DNA from: Rhodothermus bifroesti
Lineage (GTDB): Bacteria; Bacteroidota; Rhodothermia; Rhodothermales; Rhodothermaceae
Assembly (NCBI RefSeq): GCF_017908595.1
Contig: NZ_JAGKTL010000002.1
Span: forward strand, 558,001-622,000
Direction of reading: 5' to 3'
Length of the DNA: 64,000 bases
The translations under genes and the position numbers were made by a program. Positions within the stretch are counted from its first letter, which is position 1; every line of letters starts with the position of its first letter. Of this stretch, positions 49,097 through 59,128 are shown in pieces. A model generated the notes under the pieces. That model was given only the letters and a program-made list of their open reading frames with translations, was not told where the DNA came from and made no database searches.

Positions 49097-52000
49097 TTAA
49101 CGCACTTTCACCATGGTCTTGGTGGTGCGAAAGCCTTCACCCTCAAGCACGAGCAAATACAATCCACTGGCCAGTTGGGAAACATCCCAAGCTTGATTAT
49201 GCCAGCCTGCCGCTTGCTCACCTTCGTAGAGACAAAGTACTTCACGCCCCAGCACGTCGTACAAGGTTAACCGCACAGGACCTGGCCGCGGAACACCCAT
49301 GCGAATCTGCATCCTAGCACCAAAGGGATTCGGATAAGCCTCTAGCACCACCTGCTCAGGCAATTCAGTTTTTTCGACCGGCACAACCTGTTCCTGACGG
49401 GCTAGCAAAATCACGCCACCAGCACTTTCCAGCGTGGCTTCCCAAGATCCAGAGACGGGCTCGACTTCTAACACTTCCCAGCTGGGGCCATTCCAGTAAA
49501 AGGCTACCGGAGTGCCTTGATAGGCGCCGCTCCACAACTGCAAACGATAGGCAGCAGAAGGCGCCACGGCTGTACCCTGGGCCTGATCCCAGAAGCTCCA
49601 GCCAATCACGGGTCCAATAGCCACAAAACCTGGGGGTAGCGGTGCCGGCAGCGAATCTTCAACCGCAAGCAATATTTCAGGCTGCAGCGCTCCAGCTAGG
49701 AGCGTCCGTGCCACCCGAAGACGCGCCACCACAGCACCGTCTTGCACAGCTTCGGCTTCTAGCACTTCAGGTACCTCGGTAGCTGTTGCCAGCACAAACG
49801 TTGCCCATGCAAGGCTGACCGTATCGCTCGCAGTTACTCCAATAAGCTCCATCAACCCAGGACCGCTCCGACCGGCCAAGCTGTCGGGCACGTGCCAACG
49901 CACCGTGGCCCGACCTAAGTCGTCTAGCAATACGGGCATTTGGTAGCGTCCCGCAGGGGTAAATACCCTCAAAGCCAATTGTTCGGGCAGCGCAACCCCA
50001 TGGGCATCTACCTGCACTTGAACCGACGCGGTATCTGGCGCTGAAAGTATCCTACGCCCAAGCGTAATTGCTGCCTTTAGTCCAATAACCTCTAATACGA
50101 CTTGACGCGTGAGCGCGCCAGACTGTACGGTAAGCGTCGTGCTGCCTGGATATAGGCCGATGACCGACGCTTGAGAAGGCTGTGCTGTCGTTTCAATAGC
50201 GGCGAGCGTGTCACTTACCGCCCACTGAACAGCCGTAGCAGGTAACGTCAGCGTTGTATCGTACTGAAAAACGGCCTCTAGCGGTACACTGACCGTTAAA
50301 GGAACCAGAATCGTATCTCGAGACTGGCCATTCTGCTGGACAAACAGGGCTGTTGGCGCTGGTAGGCTTTGGAGCGTTCCGGTAGCAACAGCCTGCTCAG
50401 GGGTTGCTACAACCAGTTGCCAACGGTCCTGCGGTGTAGCTTGACCTTCCCAGCGACGAAGTAGCGTTTCGTTGCCCAGCGTGTCTAGCTGCACTAGGTC
50501 TAGTGCAAAGGCTCCACTCCCAGTGCCGTGCAGAATCGTTTGGAACGGACCAATATCGGCAGGCAGCACAACGGTTTCCTGAAGAGAATCACTGGCAGGC
50601 CAGTAGCCAGCACCAGGAATTTCATTATAGATTTGACCCGTTGCGTCAGCACCTACGCGACGACCTAAAGCATCTACCACCATAAGCCGCACTGGAGAGT
50701 GAACACGCATTGCGAGGACCGGCACTTTCAGTGAAAAGGCCTTCCGCATGGCCGCGATGCCTAAGCGTCCGTAGCTACCTTCTGGCTGAATAGCCGTCAT
50801 GACCTCAATACCTGTGCGAACCATGGCGGCATTCAAAGCCAGCCCAACCACTTTCGAAACCGCATCTGTAGCCACAACCCAGGCGGCCAAGGCGCCCGAA
50901 GTGGCCACAGCCAGCCCAACCATAGCCACATTCAACGCTTCTAAAGCTGCATCGACCTGCTCCTTAAAGCCAAGCAGTCCTTCACAGAACCCCAAGCGGC
51001 GGCTACGCTCTTCTCGCATCAGCTTCAGCCAGCCATTACTAGCATGTCGCGCATGGTAGAAACTAAGGGGATAGGCGGGGAACTGCCGCTGCTGCGCTAG
51101 TCCAATCTCTTGATGAAGCGTTGTGGCTACCGTTGCCCGCAGATCATCTAATTGTCCTCTTTTAAGCAAATCTTTAATGGTGTCGTTCAGTGAAGCCAAC
51201 AGACGGTTTATGCCGGTCTGCTCTAATGTTTGAGAAAAGGCAAGATCTTTGGTCAGATCATCTAGCTTTGTCTTCTCGGCTAGATTAGCCACATAACTGG
51301 TCAATTGACTAAGAGGATCAAAAGCTTTTTCTACCAAGAAATTCATAGTAAATAATGTCTTGATCTCTCCTTTCACTGCTGCGGTTTTCATCCCTTCTTT
51401 TAGGTCTAGAGACATTTTTTTAGACCAGCTTTCAATATTCTTTAGCAGATGGGCAAACTTTGTCTTGATGTCTTCAAGTGCTTCTAGCGTGCGTCCTAGT
51501 TGTCGGATTTTAGGATCTGGGGATTGCTTCCAATCGACAGGCAGTTTGCTTCGAATGTTGCGGCTAATGTTTTCGAGCAGCTTTGTTTTTTCTATTACGG
51601 TTTTAACGATTTCAAGGATAATCCCTAGGGAGCCATCCCAAATGGCTGTCGTGCCACAGGTAGCCAGGTCATGTGCGCCTTGAAATAGATCGTATGCAGC
51701 AAAAACAGCCTGTTGCAAGCGGCGCACGGCCTCCTCATCGAGTGCTCCGGTACTATCTTGCTCTGCAATCTGCCAAAGAAAAGCCTGAAGTTCAGGTATA
51801 ATGCGCAGGTGCTGCAGCGTGTCCCGCACGGATTCCATGTCGAAAGCGATCGCTGGAATCCATCTTTGACGCATGGCGCCTACCGGCAGCTCGGCTAAGA
51901 TAAGGCGAAGTGTATCGGGCACAGGCCCACTTTCAGTAATGCGAACGCGGCCCTGGGTGCGGCTCCACTTTGGAAAGTTGTCGGGCCATAATTCTTGGCG

Positions 52001-54334
52001 CCGAGCGTAGACCGTGTAGCTCCCTGGTTCCGATACCCCAAGCTCAAAGCGGCCATTGAGGTCTGTACGTACGCTACGTTCAGCCGGAAAGTCGGGCTCC
52101 AAACTAACCTCCACGTTGGCAACAGGAAGCAACCCGTCCCGGTCGGGATCCTGCTGCAGCTTGGCACCGGCATGGCGCTGCAAGACTTGGCCTTGAATGA
52201 TGAGGTTAGAGACCTGCACCGTTACGTCTTCCCACCTATCCCCAACGTGCACGCGGAATCGGAAACGATAGGGCAGCGACTTGCCTTCAAACCAAGCCCT
52301 GGAGGGGGGAATCCAATAAAAACTGTAGAAGCCTAAAGCATCTGTCTGCTGCGGATTATTTAGGAAAAGCAGGGCTTCACTGGAAGGGATCTCATCAGCA
52401 GCAAACGGTCCCTCAACACTTACCGGTGCACCGGCCAGTGGCTGACCCTCTTGCTCCGCTTGTACAAGAAACTCAAAAGGCCGCCGCTGAGCCATAGGCA
52501 CCTCTAAGTCCTGAAGCCGCTGTGCTGAAGGATTGGCTAACAAGCGAATCGTAATAACAGGCTCCGACAGCGTGTCTTCAGGGGGCGGATTGTTCAGATC
52601 AGGAGGCAAATTAAAAATTTCTCTAGAATAAAAAATATCGTAGAAATAGTCATCTACAAATATTAAATTTTTCTTTTGCTTATAAGAATACGCTATGTTA
52701 ACAGGCTGAAGATCATAAGTCTTTACAAGATGACAACCAACTCCTGTAGAATCATGCACACAATTGATTTCGTATCCTGGACTTCCAGTAGGCAAAGAAG
52801 AATAATTTAATTGACCTAAAAAATCAGATTTTGATATATAAATAGCTCTCGGGTTATAAGGGTAAAACCCCAAGTCAAATATAATATCTGAATTTTGCCT
52901 AAAAACAGAATAAAAATGTTCTCTTTGCTCGTTTGAATTAATTAGTTCCGGAACATATATTGAGTAAAATACTTTATTAGCAATAGTATCTCGGTAAGAA
53001 TAACAATAAGGAAAATAACACCTATACCAACCTTGTTCAATACTAGACTCAATAGATTCCTTTACTTCTTCGAAAGACCTTGAAGGATACCTATATTCAT
53101 TTTTGACAAGAGAAAGAAATTTCCTATCATATGTAAAACTAGAAAAAATTTTTGCATCTATAAATCCGTATGAATTGTATTCGTAATTTATAGATAAATA
53201 TCCACTATTTAAATATGAATAATAATAGTCTATAATAGGATCAGGAGATAAACCCAACCTACAAATTTCGCTTATTCTACTATATCCATAACACCAGTTG
53301 AGAGGATCAAAATTTGAAATATCAAAAGAAGTTGAAATGTTATTAAAAATGGGTGTCAAATTAATATTATTTTTAAGTAAGTCTCCATATACATAAAAAT
53401 AGAGCTCTCTTCTAAAAAGCTCAACGCCTTCTTGATAAAAAGCAGCAACAACCTTTCCACGACTTCCGTTTTGAGCTTCAGGTTTAGGAATAACAAACAA
53501 ACGCCATGTATTCTCAATAAAGTTGGGATTATCTGAAGGCCAGTAATAAGGTATAATATCAGTTTTAAAAGTGTCTGATATAGATGTAAATTTGAGATAT
53601 TCTTTTTCATAAAAAAATGAAAAGTTTGGTCCTGCATAAAAATCTGTTGAATCCGAAGAGGGATTAATACGATATAGAAAGAAAGGACCTTCAATCCAAA
53701 CTTTAAAAATCCCATTCCTCCAATACAACAAAGCCATATTTACAAGATCCGTTGATAACCCGACAATGATATATCCCGACCCTCGCGCAATAGGCAATGT
53801 CGTATTATCTCTTATACTTCCATGAACATTCGCTAAATACCAAGATCCAACAGGACGATCATCGTATACGAAGCCTGACCCATCGGGAGAGGTAAAGTGA
53901 ATATGTCTTGTTCGCACAACTACGGAAAATAACCAATCTATCTCCTCTCTTTCCTCACCATTACGCAAGCGCCACCGAAGTGGCGGCTGCTTACGGATAC
54001 TCGTGCTCCAGTCATTAGGCGTGGTGGTATATCCCTCAGGTACCCGCAAGATAACCTGAAGGGATCGGCTACCGTCTTCTACCGCACGTATGTACCGGTA
54101 GCCAACGAGCTCAAACGGTGACCAATCAAAGTCTGCGGGAATGTAGACTGTGTCTACAGCAGAACCCGCATGGTAGTCGACGCGAAAGGCAAAAGTCTCT
54201 CCAGGAAGGACAACTGTGGGGAAAAACCCTATACGCACGGGGCGAACCGCAGTTGTCGTGTCGTATTCTTGTGCCCAAAGGGATTGGCTGCTTACAGTCC
54301 AAAGAAGCAGCGCAGCGAGCAAGCCACGTATCAT
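49097..54334 (-). CDS. very large secreted protein with T9SS-type C-terminal domain and AT-rich insert
   Basis: 1745 residues. The signal peptide (MIRGLLAALLLWTVSSQSLWA) is followed by a beta-rich start. Residues about 138-578 are encoded by strikingly AT-rich DNA and are rich in Tyr, Asn, Phe and Ile. A Gly/Asp-bearing carboxypeptidase-regulatory-like domain lies near residues 715-780 (VANVEVSLEP, DLNGRFELGV). A helical region (about 900-1190) has coiled-coil and hydrophobic parts. Ig-like domains then lead to a final about 80 residues, YPNPFGARMQIRM ... SGLYLLVLEGEG, that resemble a type IX secretion/sorting domain. I do not recognise the whole protein. It is probably surface-exposed. Confidence 0.8.
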   Translation of the reverse strand: MIRGLLAALLLWTVSSQSLWAQEYDTTTAVRPVRIGFFPTVVLPGETFAFRVDYHAGSAVDTVYIPADFDWSPFELVGYRYIRAVEDGSRSLQVILRVPEGYTTTPNDWSTSIRKQPPLRWRLRNGEEREEIDWLFSVVVRTRHIHFTSPDGSGFVYDDRPVGSWYLANVHGSIRDNTTLPIARGSGYIIVGLSTDLVNMALLYWRNGIFKVWIEGPFFLYRINPSSDSTDFYAGPNFSFFYEKEYLKFTSISDTFKTDIIPYYWPSDNPNFIENTWRLFVIPKPEAQNGSRGKVVAAFYQEGVELFRRELYFYVYGDLLKNNINLTPIFNNISTSFDISNFDPLNWCYGYSRISEICRLGLSPDPIIDYYYSYLNSGYLSINYEYNSYGFIDAKIFSSFTYDRKFLSLVKNEYRYPSRSFEEVKESIESSIEQGWYRCYFPYCYSYRDTIANKVFYSIYVPELINSNEQREHFYSVFRQNSDIIFDLGFYPYNPRAIYISKSDFLGQLNYSSLPTGSPGYEINCVHDSTGVGCHLVKTYDLQPVNIAYSYKQKKNLIFVDDYFYDIFYSREIFNLPPDLNNPPPEDTLSEPVITIRLLANPSAQRLQDLEVPMAQRRPFEFLVQAEQEGQPLAGAPVSVEGPFAADEIPSSEALLFLNNPQQTDALGFYSFYWIPPSRAWFEGKSLPYRFRFRVHVGDRWEDVTVQVSNLIIQGQVLQRHAGAKLQQDPDRDGLLPVANVEVSLEPDFPAERSVRTDLNGRFELGVSEPGSYTVYARRQELWPDNFPKWSRTQGRVRITESGPVPDTLRLILAELPVGAMRQRWIPAIAFDMESVRDTLQHLRIIPELQAFLWQIAEQDSTGALDEEAVRRLQQAVFAAYDLFQGAHDLATCGTTAIWDGSLGIILEIVKTVIEKTKLLENISRNIRSKLPVDWKQSPDPKIRQLGRTLEALEDIKTKFAHLLKNIESWSKKMSLDLKEGMKTAAVKGEIKTLFTMNFLVEKAFDPLSQLTSYVANLAEKTKLDDLTKDLAFSQTLEQTGINRLLASLNDTIKDLLKRGQLDDLRATVATTLHQEIGLAQQRQFPAYPLSFYHARHASNGWLKLMREERSRRLGFCEGLLGFKEQVDAALEALNVAMVGLAVATSGALAAWVVATDAVSKVVGLALNAAMVRTGIEVMTAIQPEGSYGRLGIAAMRKAFSLKVPVLAMRVHSPVRLMVVDALGRRVGADATGQIYNEIPGAGYWPASDSLQETVVLPADIGPFQTILHGTGSGAFALDLVQLDTLGNETLLRRWEGQATPQDRWQLVVATPEQAVATGTLQSLPAPTALFVQQNGQSRDTILVPLTVSVPLEAVFQYDTTLTLPATAVQWAVSDTLAAIETTAQPSQASVIGLYPGSTTLTVQSGALTRQVVLEVIGLKAAITLGRRILSAPDTASVQVQVDAHGVALPEQLALRVFTPAGRYQMPVLLDDLGRATVRWHVPDSLAGRSGPGLMELIGVTASDTVSLAWATFVLATATEVPEVLEAEAVQDGAVVARLRVARTLLAGALQPEILLAVEDSLPAPLPPGFVAIGPVIGWSFWDQAQGTAVAPSAAYRLQLWSGAYQGTPVAFYWNGPSWEVLEVEPVSGSWEATLESAGGVILLARQEQVVPVEKTELPEQVVLEAYPNPFGARMQIRMGVPRPGPVRLTLYDVLGREVLCLYEGEQAAGWHNQAWDVSQLASGLYLLVLEGEGFRTTKTMVKVR

Positions 54335-54378
54335 TACCCCAAAAGGAGACTACTTTAGGTATCCACTTTGGGTGACAA

Positions 54379-54407
54379 GGAATAAGATCTTCTGAAAGGT
54401 CTGTCAA
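54379..54407 (-). promoter_or_regulatory. sigma70-like promoter for the large secreted protein
   Basis: On the - strand TTGACA (54402-54407), a 17-base spacer and TATTCC (54379-54384) lie 45 bases upstream of the ATG. The -35 box is perfect; the -10 box is weak. The -35 box overlaps the hairpin arm at 54406-54413. Confidence 0.4.
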
Positions 54408-54425
54408 TCACCCAAACGGGTGATT
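54406..54425 (+). other. hairpin AATCACCC/GGGTGATT with T-run on + strand
   Basis: Perfect 8-base arms flank AAAC and are followed by TTTTAG on the + strand, which looks like a terminator for transcripts from the left. No + gene is present there, so it may block antisense transcripts toward trpB2 or form an operator over the promoter. Confidence 0.35.
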
Positions 54426-54446
54426 TTTAGTGCCCCTAGAAAAAAG

Positions 54447-54476
54447 TTGGGGCTTTCGCCTAGGCGAAAGCCCCAA
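54447..54476 (-). terminator. intrinsic terminator after trpB2, 15-bp perfect stem
   Basis: TTGGGGCTTTCGCC and its complement meet at a central TA (a perfect 30-base palindrome). On the - strand the stem is followed by CTTTTTTC. It lies 17 bases after the trpB2 stop and insulates it from the large secreted-protein gene. Confidence 0.88.
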
Positions 54477-54493
54477 GGTGATTTATGGAGGAA

Positions 54494-55864
54494 CTATATC
54501 TGAGGGAGGGCTTCGAGGCTTTTGCGTACAGCTTCTTCGGGATACTCGAAGTCTTCCAGCTTACCAGACAAGAAAGCCTCGTAGGCGCTTAGGTCAAAGT
54601 GTCCATGACCACAGAGATTGAACACAATTGTACGTGCCTCTCCTGCCTCCCGAGCAGCTAAGGCTTCTTGCATAGCGCCCCAGACGGCGTGACCGGCTTC
54701 TGGTGCGGGCACGATTCCTTCACTGCGCGCAAAGCTTAGTGCTGCGGCAAATACAGGATTCTGCGGCACGCTACGGGCTTCGATGAGTCCAGCCGCATAC
54801 AATGCGCTCACTTGTGGGCTCATGCCGTGGTAGCGCAGTCCGCCTGCATGAATGGGCGCTGGGATAAAGTCGTGGCCAAGCGTGTACATCTTCACTAGGG
54901 GCGTCAACCGGGCTGTGTCGCCAAAGTCATAGGTATAGACACCTTTGGTGAGAGAAGGGGCGGCCGCTGGCTCGATAGCCACAATACGGGTTTTTCGTCC
55001 AGTACGCACGCGCTCGGCCAAAAACGGAAAGGCAAATCCGGCAAAGTTGCTTCCCCCTCCTACACAACCGACAATAACGTCGGGCCAGTCAGCCCCTGCC
55101 CGTTCTAGCTGGCGAATGACTTCCTGACCGATAACGGTCTGGTGCAAGAGCACATGGTTTAACACGCTTCCTAAGGCATACTTCGTATCGCTTCGTGACG
55201 CAGCTTCTTCGACAGCTTCGCTAATTGCAATGCCCAGGCTACCAGTGCTGTTCGGATGTTCAGCCAGCACGCGGCGTCCAGCTTCGGTTTCGTTGCTGGG
55301 ACTGGGCACCACCACAGCACCCCAGGCCTGCATAAGCACACGACGATAGGGCTTCTGCTCGTAACTCACCCGCACCATGTATACTTTGCACTCCAGTCCA
55401 AAGGCCTGGCAGGCAAAACTGAGCGCACTACCCCACTGGCCGGCGCCCGTTTCCGTTGTAAGCCGTCGCACCCCCTCCTGAGCGTTGTAGTACGCTTGCG
55501 CAACGGCCGTATTAGGCTTGTGGCTACCTGTAGGACTGACCCCTTCGTACTTGTAGTAAATCCGCGCAGGCGTATCCAGCGCTTTTTCCCAACGGCGCGC
55601 ACGAAACAGAGGCGTTGGGCGCCACAAACGATAAATAGCTTGCACCGGCTCAGGGATTTCGATATAGCGTTCGGTACTGACTTCTTGTGCGATAAGTGCT
55701 TCTGGGAAAAGCGGTGCCAGATCAGCAGGCCCAACAGGTTGTTTCGTTCCTGGGTGCAGTACAGGCGGCAACTCTACGCCCAGCAGCGGCAAATCAGCAT
55801 TGAGGTTATACCAGTGCGTAGGTGCTTCTGTCTCGGGAAGCAACACTTTGATGGTGTCGGCCAT
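54494..55864 (-). CDS. trpB2: tryptophan synthase beta-like protein, TrpB2 type
   Basis: 456 residues. A PLP enzyme that condenses indole (or an activated precursor) with serine. The PLP lysine lies in [31 protein letters not shown] binds the phosphate, and the long N-terminus ([21 protein letters not shown]) and RPTPLFRAR mark the TrpB2 branch, common in thermophiles, rather than TrpB1. No trpA or other trp gene is adjacent, so it may act as a salvage indole-using enzyme. Confidence 0.93.
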   Translation of the reverse strand: MADTIKVLLPETEAPTHWYNLNADLPLLGVELPPVLHPGTKQPVGPADLAPLFPEALIAQEVSTERYIEIPEPVQAIYRLWRPTPLFRARRWEKALDTPARIYYKYEGVSPTGSHKPNTAVAQAYYNAQEGVRRLTTETGAGQWGSALSFACQAFGLECKVYMVRVSYEQKPYRRVLMQAWGAVVVPSPSNETEAGRRVLAEHPNSTGSLGIAISEAVEEAASRSDTKYALGSVLNHVLLHQTVIGQEVIRQLERAGADWPDVIVGCVGGGSNFAGFAFPFLAERVRTGRKTRIVAIEPAAAPSLTKGVYTYDFGDTARLTPLVKMYTLGHDFIPAPIHAGGLRYHGMSPQVSALYAAGLIEARSVPQNPVFAAALSFARSEGIVPAPEAGHAVWGAMQEALAAREAGEARTIVFNLCGHGHFDLSAYEAFLSGKLEDFEYPEEAVRKSLEALPQI

Positions 55865-55937
55865 AGAGCATGGGGGTTAGACTACCAAAAACGGCAAGAA
55901 GATAGCGGAACGGCACGTCTTGCACAAGCCTGCGTTT

Positions 55938-56807
55938 TTAGCGCAGATAAAAACGGGGCGGGTCGCTGCCTACGTAAGCGCAAATTTCCAAGTGTTGCAT
56001 GATAGGTGAGGCTTTAACCTTATGCATGAGCACCTCCTCGACCTGGAACAGTCCCGTCACATGTTCCATGTAGGCAGCGATACGCACCGGCTTGCGCTCA
56101 CCTGGGCCGATGTGCACGCGCGTGATGGCACTCGCCGAGTAGCGGTGAATGTCGCCGATCATGGGGTCGCGGTTGATCATCTGTGGGATTCGCGAGCGGC
56201 CGTGGCTCATATCCGTGCCATCGGCCACCAGCACAACGCCCGCTTCTACTGAGTGGATGCGAACATTGCCCATATGACCTACGATGCATTCGTGCACCAG
56301 CGCCCGCAAAACAGCCCGCATTGGATCGCCATCGGCATATACTTGAGCCAAGTAGTGCTGTACAAAGGGATCGATTAAGGCCAACCCCCACTGCTCATGG
56401 CCTTCGCGGGTAATGCCCATACCTGCGTCGTGCAGAAAAGCAGCCAAGGCCACGGCCACCTGGGCATCTTCAAATGTGCCAATCTCTTCGGCCTCAAGCG
56501 AGGTGAGAATGCCCCCTTCGTGCAACAAGCGCACAATCTTCAGGGCATTGTAGGTGACAATGCGGGCATGCACCGGGCCGTGATCGTTATAACCCAGCCG
56601 TCGCACTGAAACGGCGTTGGCATAGCTCAGGTAGTGGTGCAGCGTACGGTCGACCAAAAGCTGCGTCAGCAGGGCATGCACACGACCCTCACTGCGCTCT
56701 AGCAGTGCACGATCCAGCTCAATCTGTTTAGCACTCACGTTTTTCCAGTCCGGAAAGCGCGATGCCTGAGCAGCTTCGCTCTGAGTGGGTGCAGGAGAAG
56801 TTTCCAT
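55938..56807 (-). CDS. HD-domain phosphohydrolase
   Basis: 289 residues. HD-superfamily residues are seen as NDHGPVHARIV and AAFLHDAGM, with further His/Asp in LVHECIVGHMGN and ADGTDMSHGRSR. This gives a metal site for phosphate-ester hydrolysis; the substrate is unknown. It resembles the conserved HD proteins of archaea and thermophilic bacteria. It stands between trpB2 and rpsA, with a terminator separating it from rpsA. Confidence 0.85.
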   Translation of the reverse strand: METSPAPTQSEAAQASRFPDWKNVSAKQIELDRALLERSEGRVHALLTQLLVDRTLHHYLSYANAVSVRRLGYNDHGPVHARIVTYNALKIVRLLHEGGILTSLEAEEIGTFEDAQVAVALAAFLHDAGMGITREGHEQWGLALIDPFVQHYLAQVYADGDPMRAVLRALVHECIVGHMGNVRIHSVEAGVVLVADGTDMSHGRSRIPQMINRDPMIGDIHRYSASAITRVHIGPGERKPVRIAAYMEHVTGLFQVEEVLMHKVKASPIMQHLEICAYVGSDPPRFYLR

Positions 56808-56840
56808 AGGTACGTTTTAGACAAACGGCCACAAAATAAA

Positions 56841-56872
56841 ACAGGGCGGCCGCCGTTAGGTTGCCGCCCTGT
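56841..56872 (-). terminator. intrinsic terminator after rpsA
   Basis: On the - strand ACAGGGCGGC pairs with GCCGCCCTGT around a 12-base loop and is followed by TTTATTTT. It lies 21 bases after the rpsA stop. Confidence 0.8.
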
Positions 56873-56893
56873 GCAAGGTTTTACGTTGCCGTT

Positions 56894-58930
56894 TCAGGTC
56901 TCCGTTTTCTTATCGTTCTCTGCGTGCTCCTCAGGGGTTTCCGCAGCGTCTGGCTTTACTTCCTGCGCTGCTTTTTCGGCAGCTTCAAGTTGCGCCTTCA
57001 GGTCCTCCAGGCCGCTTAATTCAGCCAGGGTTGTTGGCCCTGTCGTGGCTTTACGTTGATACTCCCGCACAGCCTGCTCTTGCTGTTTGCGTTCCTCGCG
57101 TCGCCGCTGTTCTTCTTCGGCACGGCGTGCTTCTTCTTCGGCCCGTTGTTTAGCCAGTTCGCTCAGCACAATTTCTTTTTGCGACGCGTCGAAGCGAATC
57201 ACCCGGAGAGCAAGTTCTTGACCAGGCTTGTAGAATTCCTGAAAGTTTTTGCTTTGCTTAAGCTCGCTGGCGGGCACAAACGCTTCAACCCCCAAGGGCA
57301 ACTCGACAACCAGTCCGCCTTCCTCATGACGCACAACTTTCGCCGTGTGGTCAGTGCCTTCCGCATAGACCAAAGCAAAGTCGTTCCACGGGTTGGTTTG
57401 GATCTGCTTGTGGCCCAGCGAGATGCGTTGATTCGCTTCGTCAATCTCCAGCACCACTACGTCCAGTTCTTGGCCCTTTTTCACCACCTCGTTGGGGTGC
57501 TGGATGCGCCGCGTCCAGGATAGGTCGCTGATGTGCACCAAGCCATCAATACCCGGCTCGATTTCGACAAAGACGCCAAAGTTGGTAATGTTGCGCACTT
57601 TGCCGCGGAGGATCGTACCTGGTGGATACCGCTTGGCAATCCCTTCCCACGGATTGGGCTCCAGCTGCTTCATGCCCAGCGAAATCTTGCGGTTCTCACG
57701 GTCGATGTTGAGGATTTTTACTTTAACCAGCTGTCCTAGCGATACCTTCTGGCCTGGATGGCGGACGTGGTCGGTCCAGCTCATCTCAGAAATATGCACC
57801 AAGCCCTCAATCCCCTTTTCCAGCTCCACAAAGGCACCGTATTCTGTGATCGAAACCACTTTGCCTTCGACCACATCGCCTTCCTTGTACTTCTCGTCGA
57901 TATTCTCCCAAGGATGCGGCAGGAGCTGCTTCAGGCCCAAGGAAATGCGCTGGCGTTCTTTGTCGTAGTCGAGCACGACCACATTGAGTTTTTGGCCAAG
58001 CTGCACCAGTTCTGAGGGATGCGACACCCGTCCCCATGACAGGTCTGTGATGTGCAGCAGGCCATCCACCCCTCCTAGATCAATAAAGACGCCAAAGTCA
58101 GTGATGTTCTTGACAGTGCCTTCGAGCACCTGGCCAGGCTCCATCTTAGAGAGGATCTCCTCCCGCTGCTTTTGCAGTTCTTTTTCGACAAGCGCCTTGT
58201 GCGAAATAACCACGTTTTCGTTGGCTGGATTGATTTTGACAATCTTGAATTCCATGCGCTTGCCGACGTAGGCATCAAAGTCGCGCACCGGGCGCACGTC
58301 GACTTGTGAGCCAGGCAGAAAGGCCTCTAAGCCATCGAAGATTTCCGCAATCATGCCGCCCTTAATGCGGCGCAAGATGGTGCCTTCGATGATCTCTTCG
58401 TTATAATAGGCCTGCTCAACACGCTGCCAGCGGCGAAGTCGATCGGCTTTCGTCTTCGAGAGCAAGAGCTGCCCCTGTGCATCTTCTAATTTTTCGATGT
58501 AGACCTCAACCTCGTCACCTGGCTTAATTTCAGCCGTGCCGAACTCGTTAAGGGGCACAATGCCCGAACTTTTAAAGCCGATGTCGATGATCACTTCTTT
58601 CTCGCCCACCGAAAGGATACGTCCTTTAACGATTTGCCCTTCCTGAACAGCCGAGAAGCTTTGCTCGATCTGCTGGCGCAGTTGTTCATGGAAGGGATCT
58701 ACTTCACGGCCCTGCTGCAGCTGTTGCAGCTCCTCTAGCTTTACCACCCGACCTTTTACCTCACCCCGGTAGCCCGTCACTGCAGGAGCTGTAGCAGCTG
58801 CCTGAACTTCAGCTTGAGGAGCTTCGGGGGTTGCTTCTTCGGACGCCTCGGCGGCTGCGTGAACGGGTTCTGTCGTCTCGGGCACGCTGGTCTCAGAGAC
58901 CTCGGTTGCTTGCTTCTGCTCTTCTGCCAT
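56894..58930 (-). CDS. rpsA: 30S ribosomal protein S1
   Basis: About 678 residues. An acidic N-terminal extension (about 75 residues, Glu/Ala/Thr-rich) precedes six S1 RNA-binding domains. Domains 3-5 are most conserved (TDFGVFIDLGGVDGLLHITDLSW; TEYGAFVELEKGIEGLVHISEMSW; TNFGVFVEIEPGIDGLVHISDLSW). A charged coiled-coil tail follows (EEEARRAEEEQRRREERKQQ). It brings mRNA to the ribosome. ATG 58930 lies after GGAG, and cmk is upstream, as in E. coli cmk-rpsA. Confidence 0.95.
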   Translation of the reverse strand: MAEEQKQATEVSETSVPETTEPVHAAAEASEEATPEAPQAEVQAAATAPAVTGYRGEVKGRVVKLEELQQLQQGREVDPFHEQLRQQIEQSFSAVQEGQIVKGRILSVGEKEVIIDIGFKSSGIVPLNEFGTAEIKPGDEVEVYIEKLEDAQGQLLLSKTKADRLRRWQRVEQAYYNEEIIEGTILRRIKGGMIAEIFDGLEAFLPGSQVDVRPVRDFDAYVGKRMEFKIVKINPANENVVISHKALVEKELQKQREEILSKMEPGQVLEGTVKNITDFGVFIDLGGVDGLLHITDLSWGRVSHPSELVQLGQKLNVVVLDYDKERQRISLGLKQLLPHPWENIDEKYKEGDVVEGKVVSITEYGAFVELEKGIEGLVHISEMSWTDHVRHPGQKVSLGQLVKVKILNIDRENRKISLGMKQLEPNPWEGIAKRYPPGTILRGKVRNITNFGVFVEIEPGIDGLVHISDLSWTRRIQHPNEVVKKGQELDVVVLEIDEANQRISLGHKQIQTNPWNDFALVYAEGTDHTAKVVRHEEGGLVVELPLGVEAFVPASELKQSKNFQEFYKPGQELALRVIRFDASQKEIVLSELAKQRAEEEARRAEEEQRRREERKQQEQAVREYQRKATTGPTTLAELSGLEDLKAQLEAAEKAAQEVKPDAAETPEEHAENDKKTET

Positions 58931-59063
58931 AGGTTTCTCCGGAGGCAAGACTCGGGCCTTTATGGAGAAGCGAGCCTCACTTCCTGTTAGGGTTTAGTGT
59001 ACCCGCTCGGGCTTCTCCGCCACACCGAACGGGCCGGTTTACGGGTTTTAAGGTTAACGACGC

Positions 59064-59105
59064 GCGGGCTTTTAAATCAACAACCAGAGGCCCGCAGCTC
59101 TGGTT
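59064..59105 (-). promoter_or_regulatory. mutually exclusive hairpins ahead of rpsA
   Basis: AACCAGAG (59082-59089) pairs with CTCTGGTT (59098-59105). Alternatively GCGGGC (59064-59069) pairs with GCCCGC (59090-59095). The second pair uses the loop of the first, so only one can form. The region lies between the cmk stop and rpsA. It may be a cmk terminator/antiterminator or an S1 autoregulation site. Confidence 0.4.
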
Positions 59106-59128
59106 TCTACGTCGAAGATCAGACGCTG

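Noticed and set aside
55256-56002. 248-codon open frame on the + strand
   Set aside because: Mostly antisense to trpB2, with no start context or domain.
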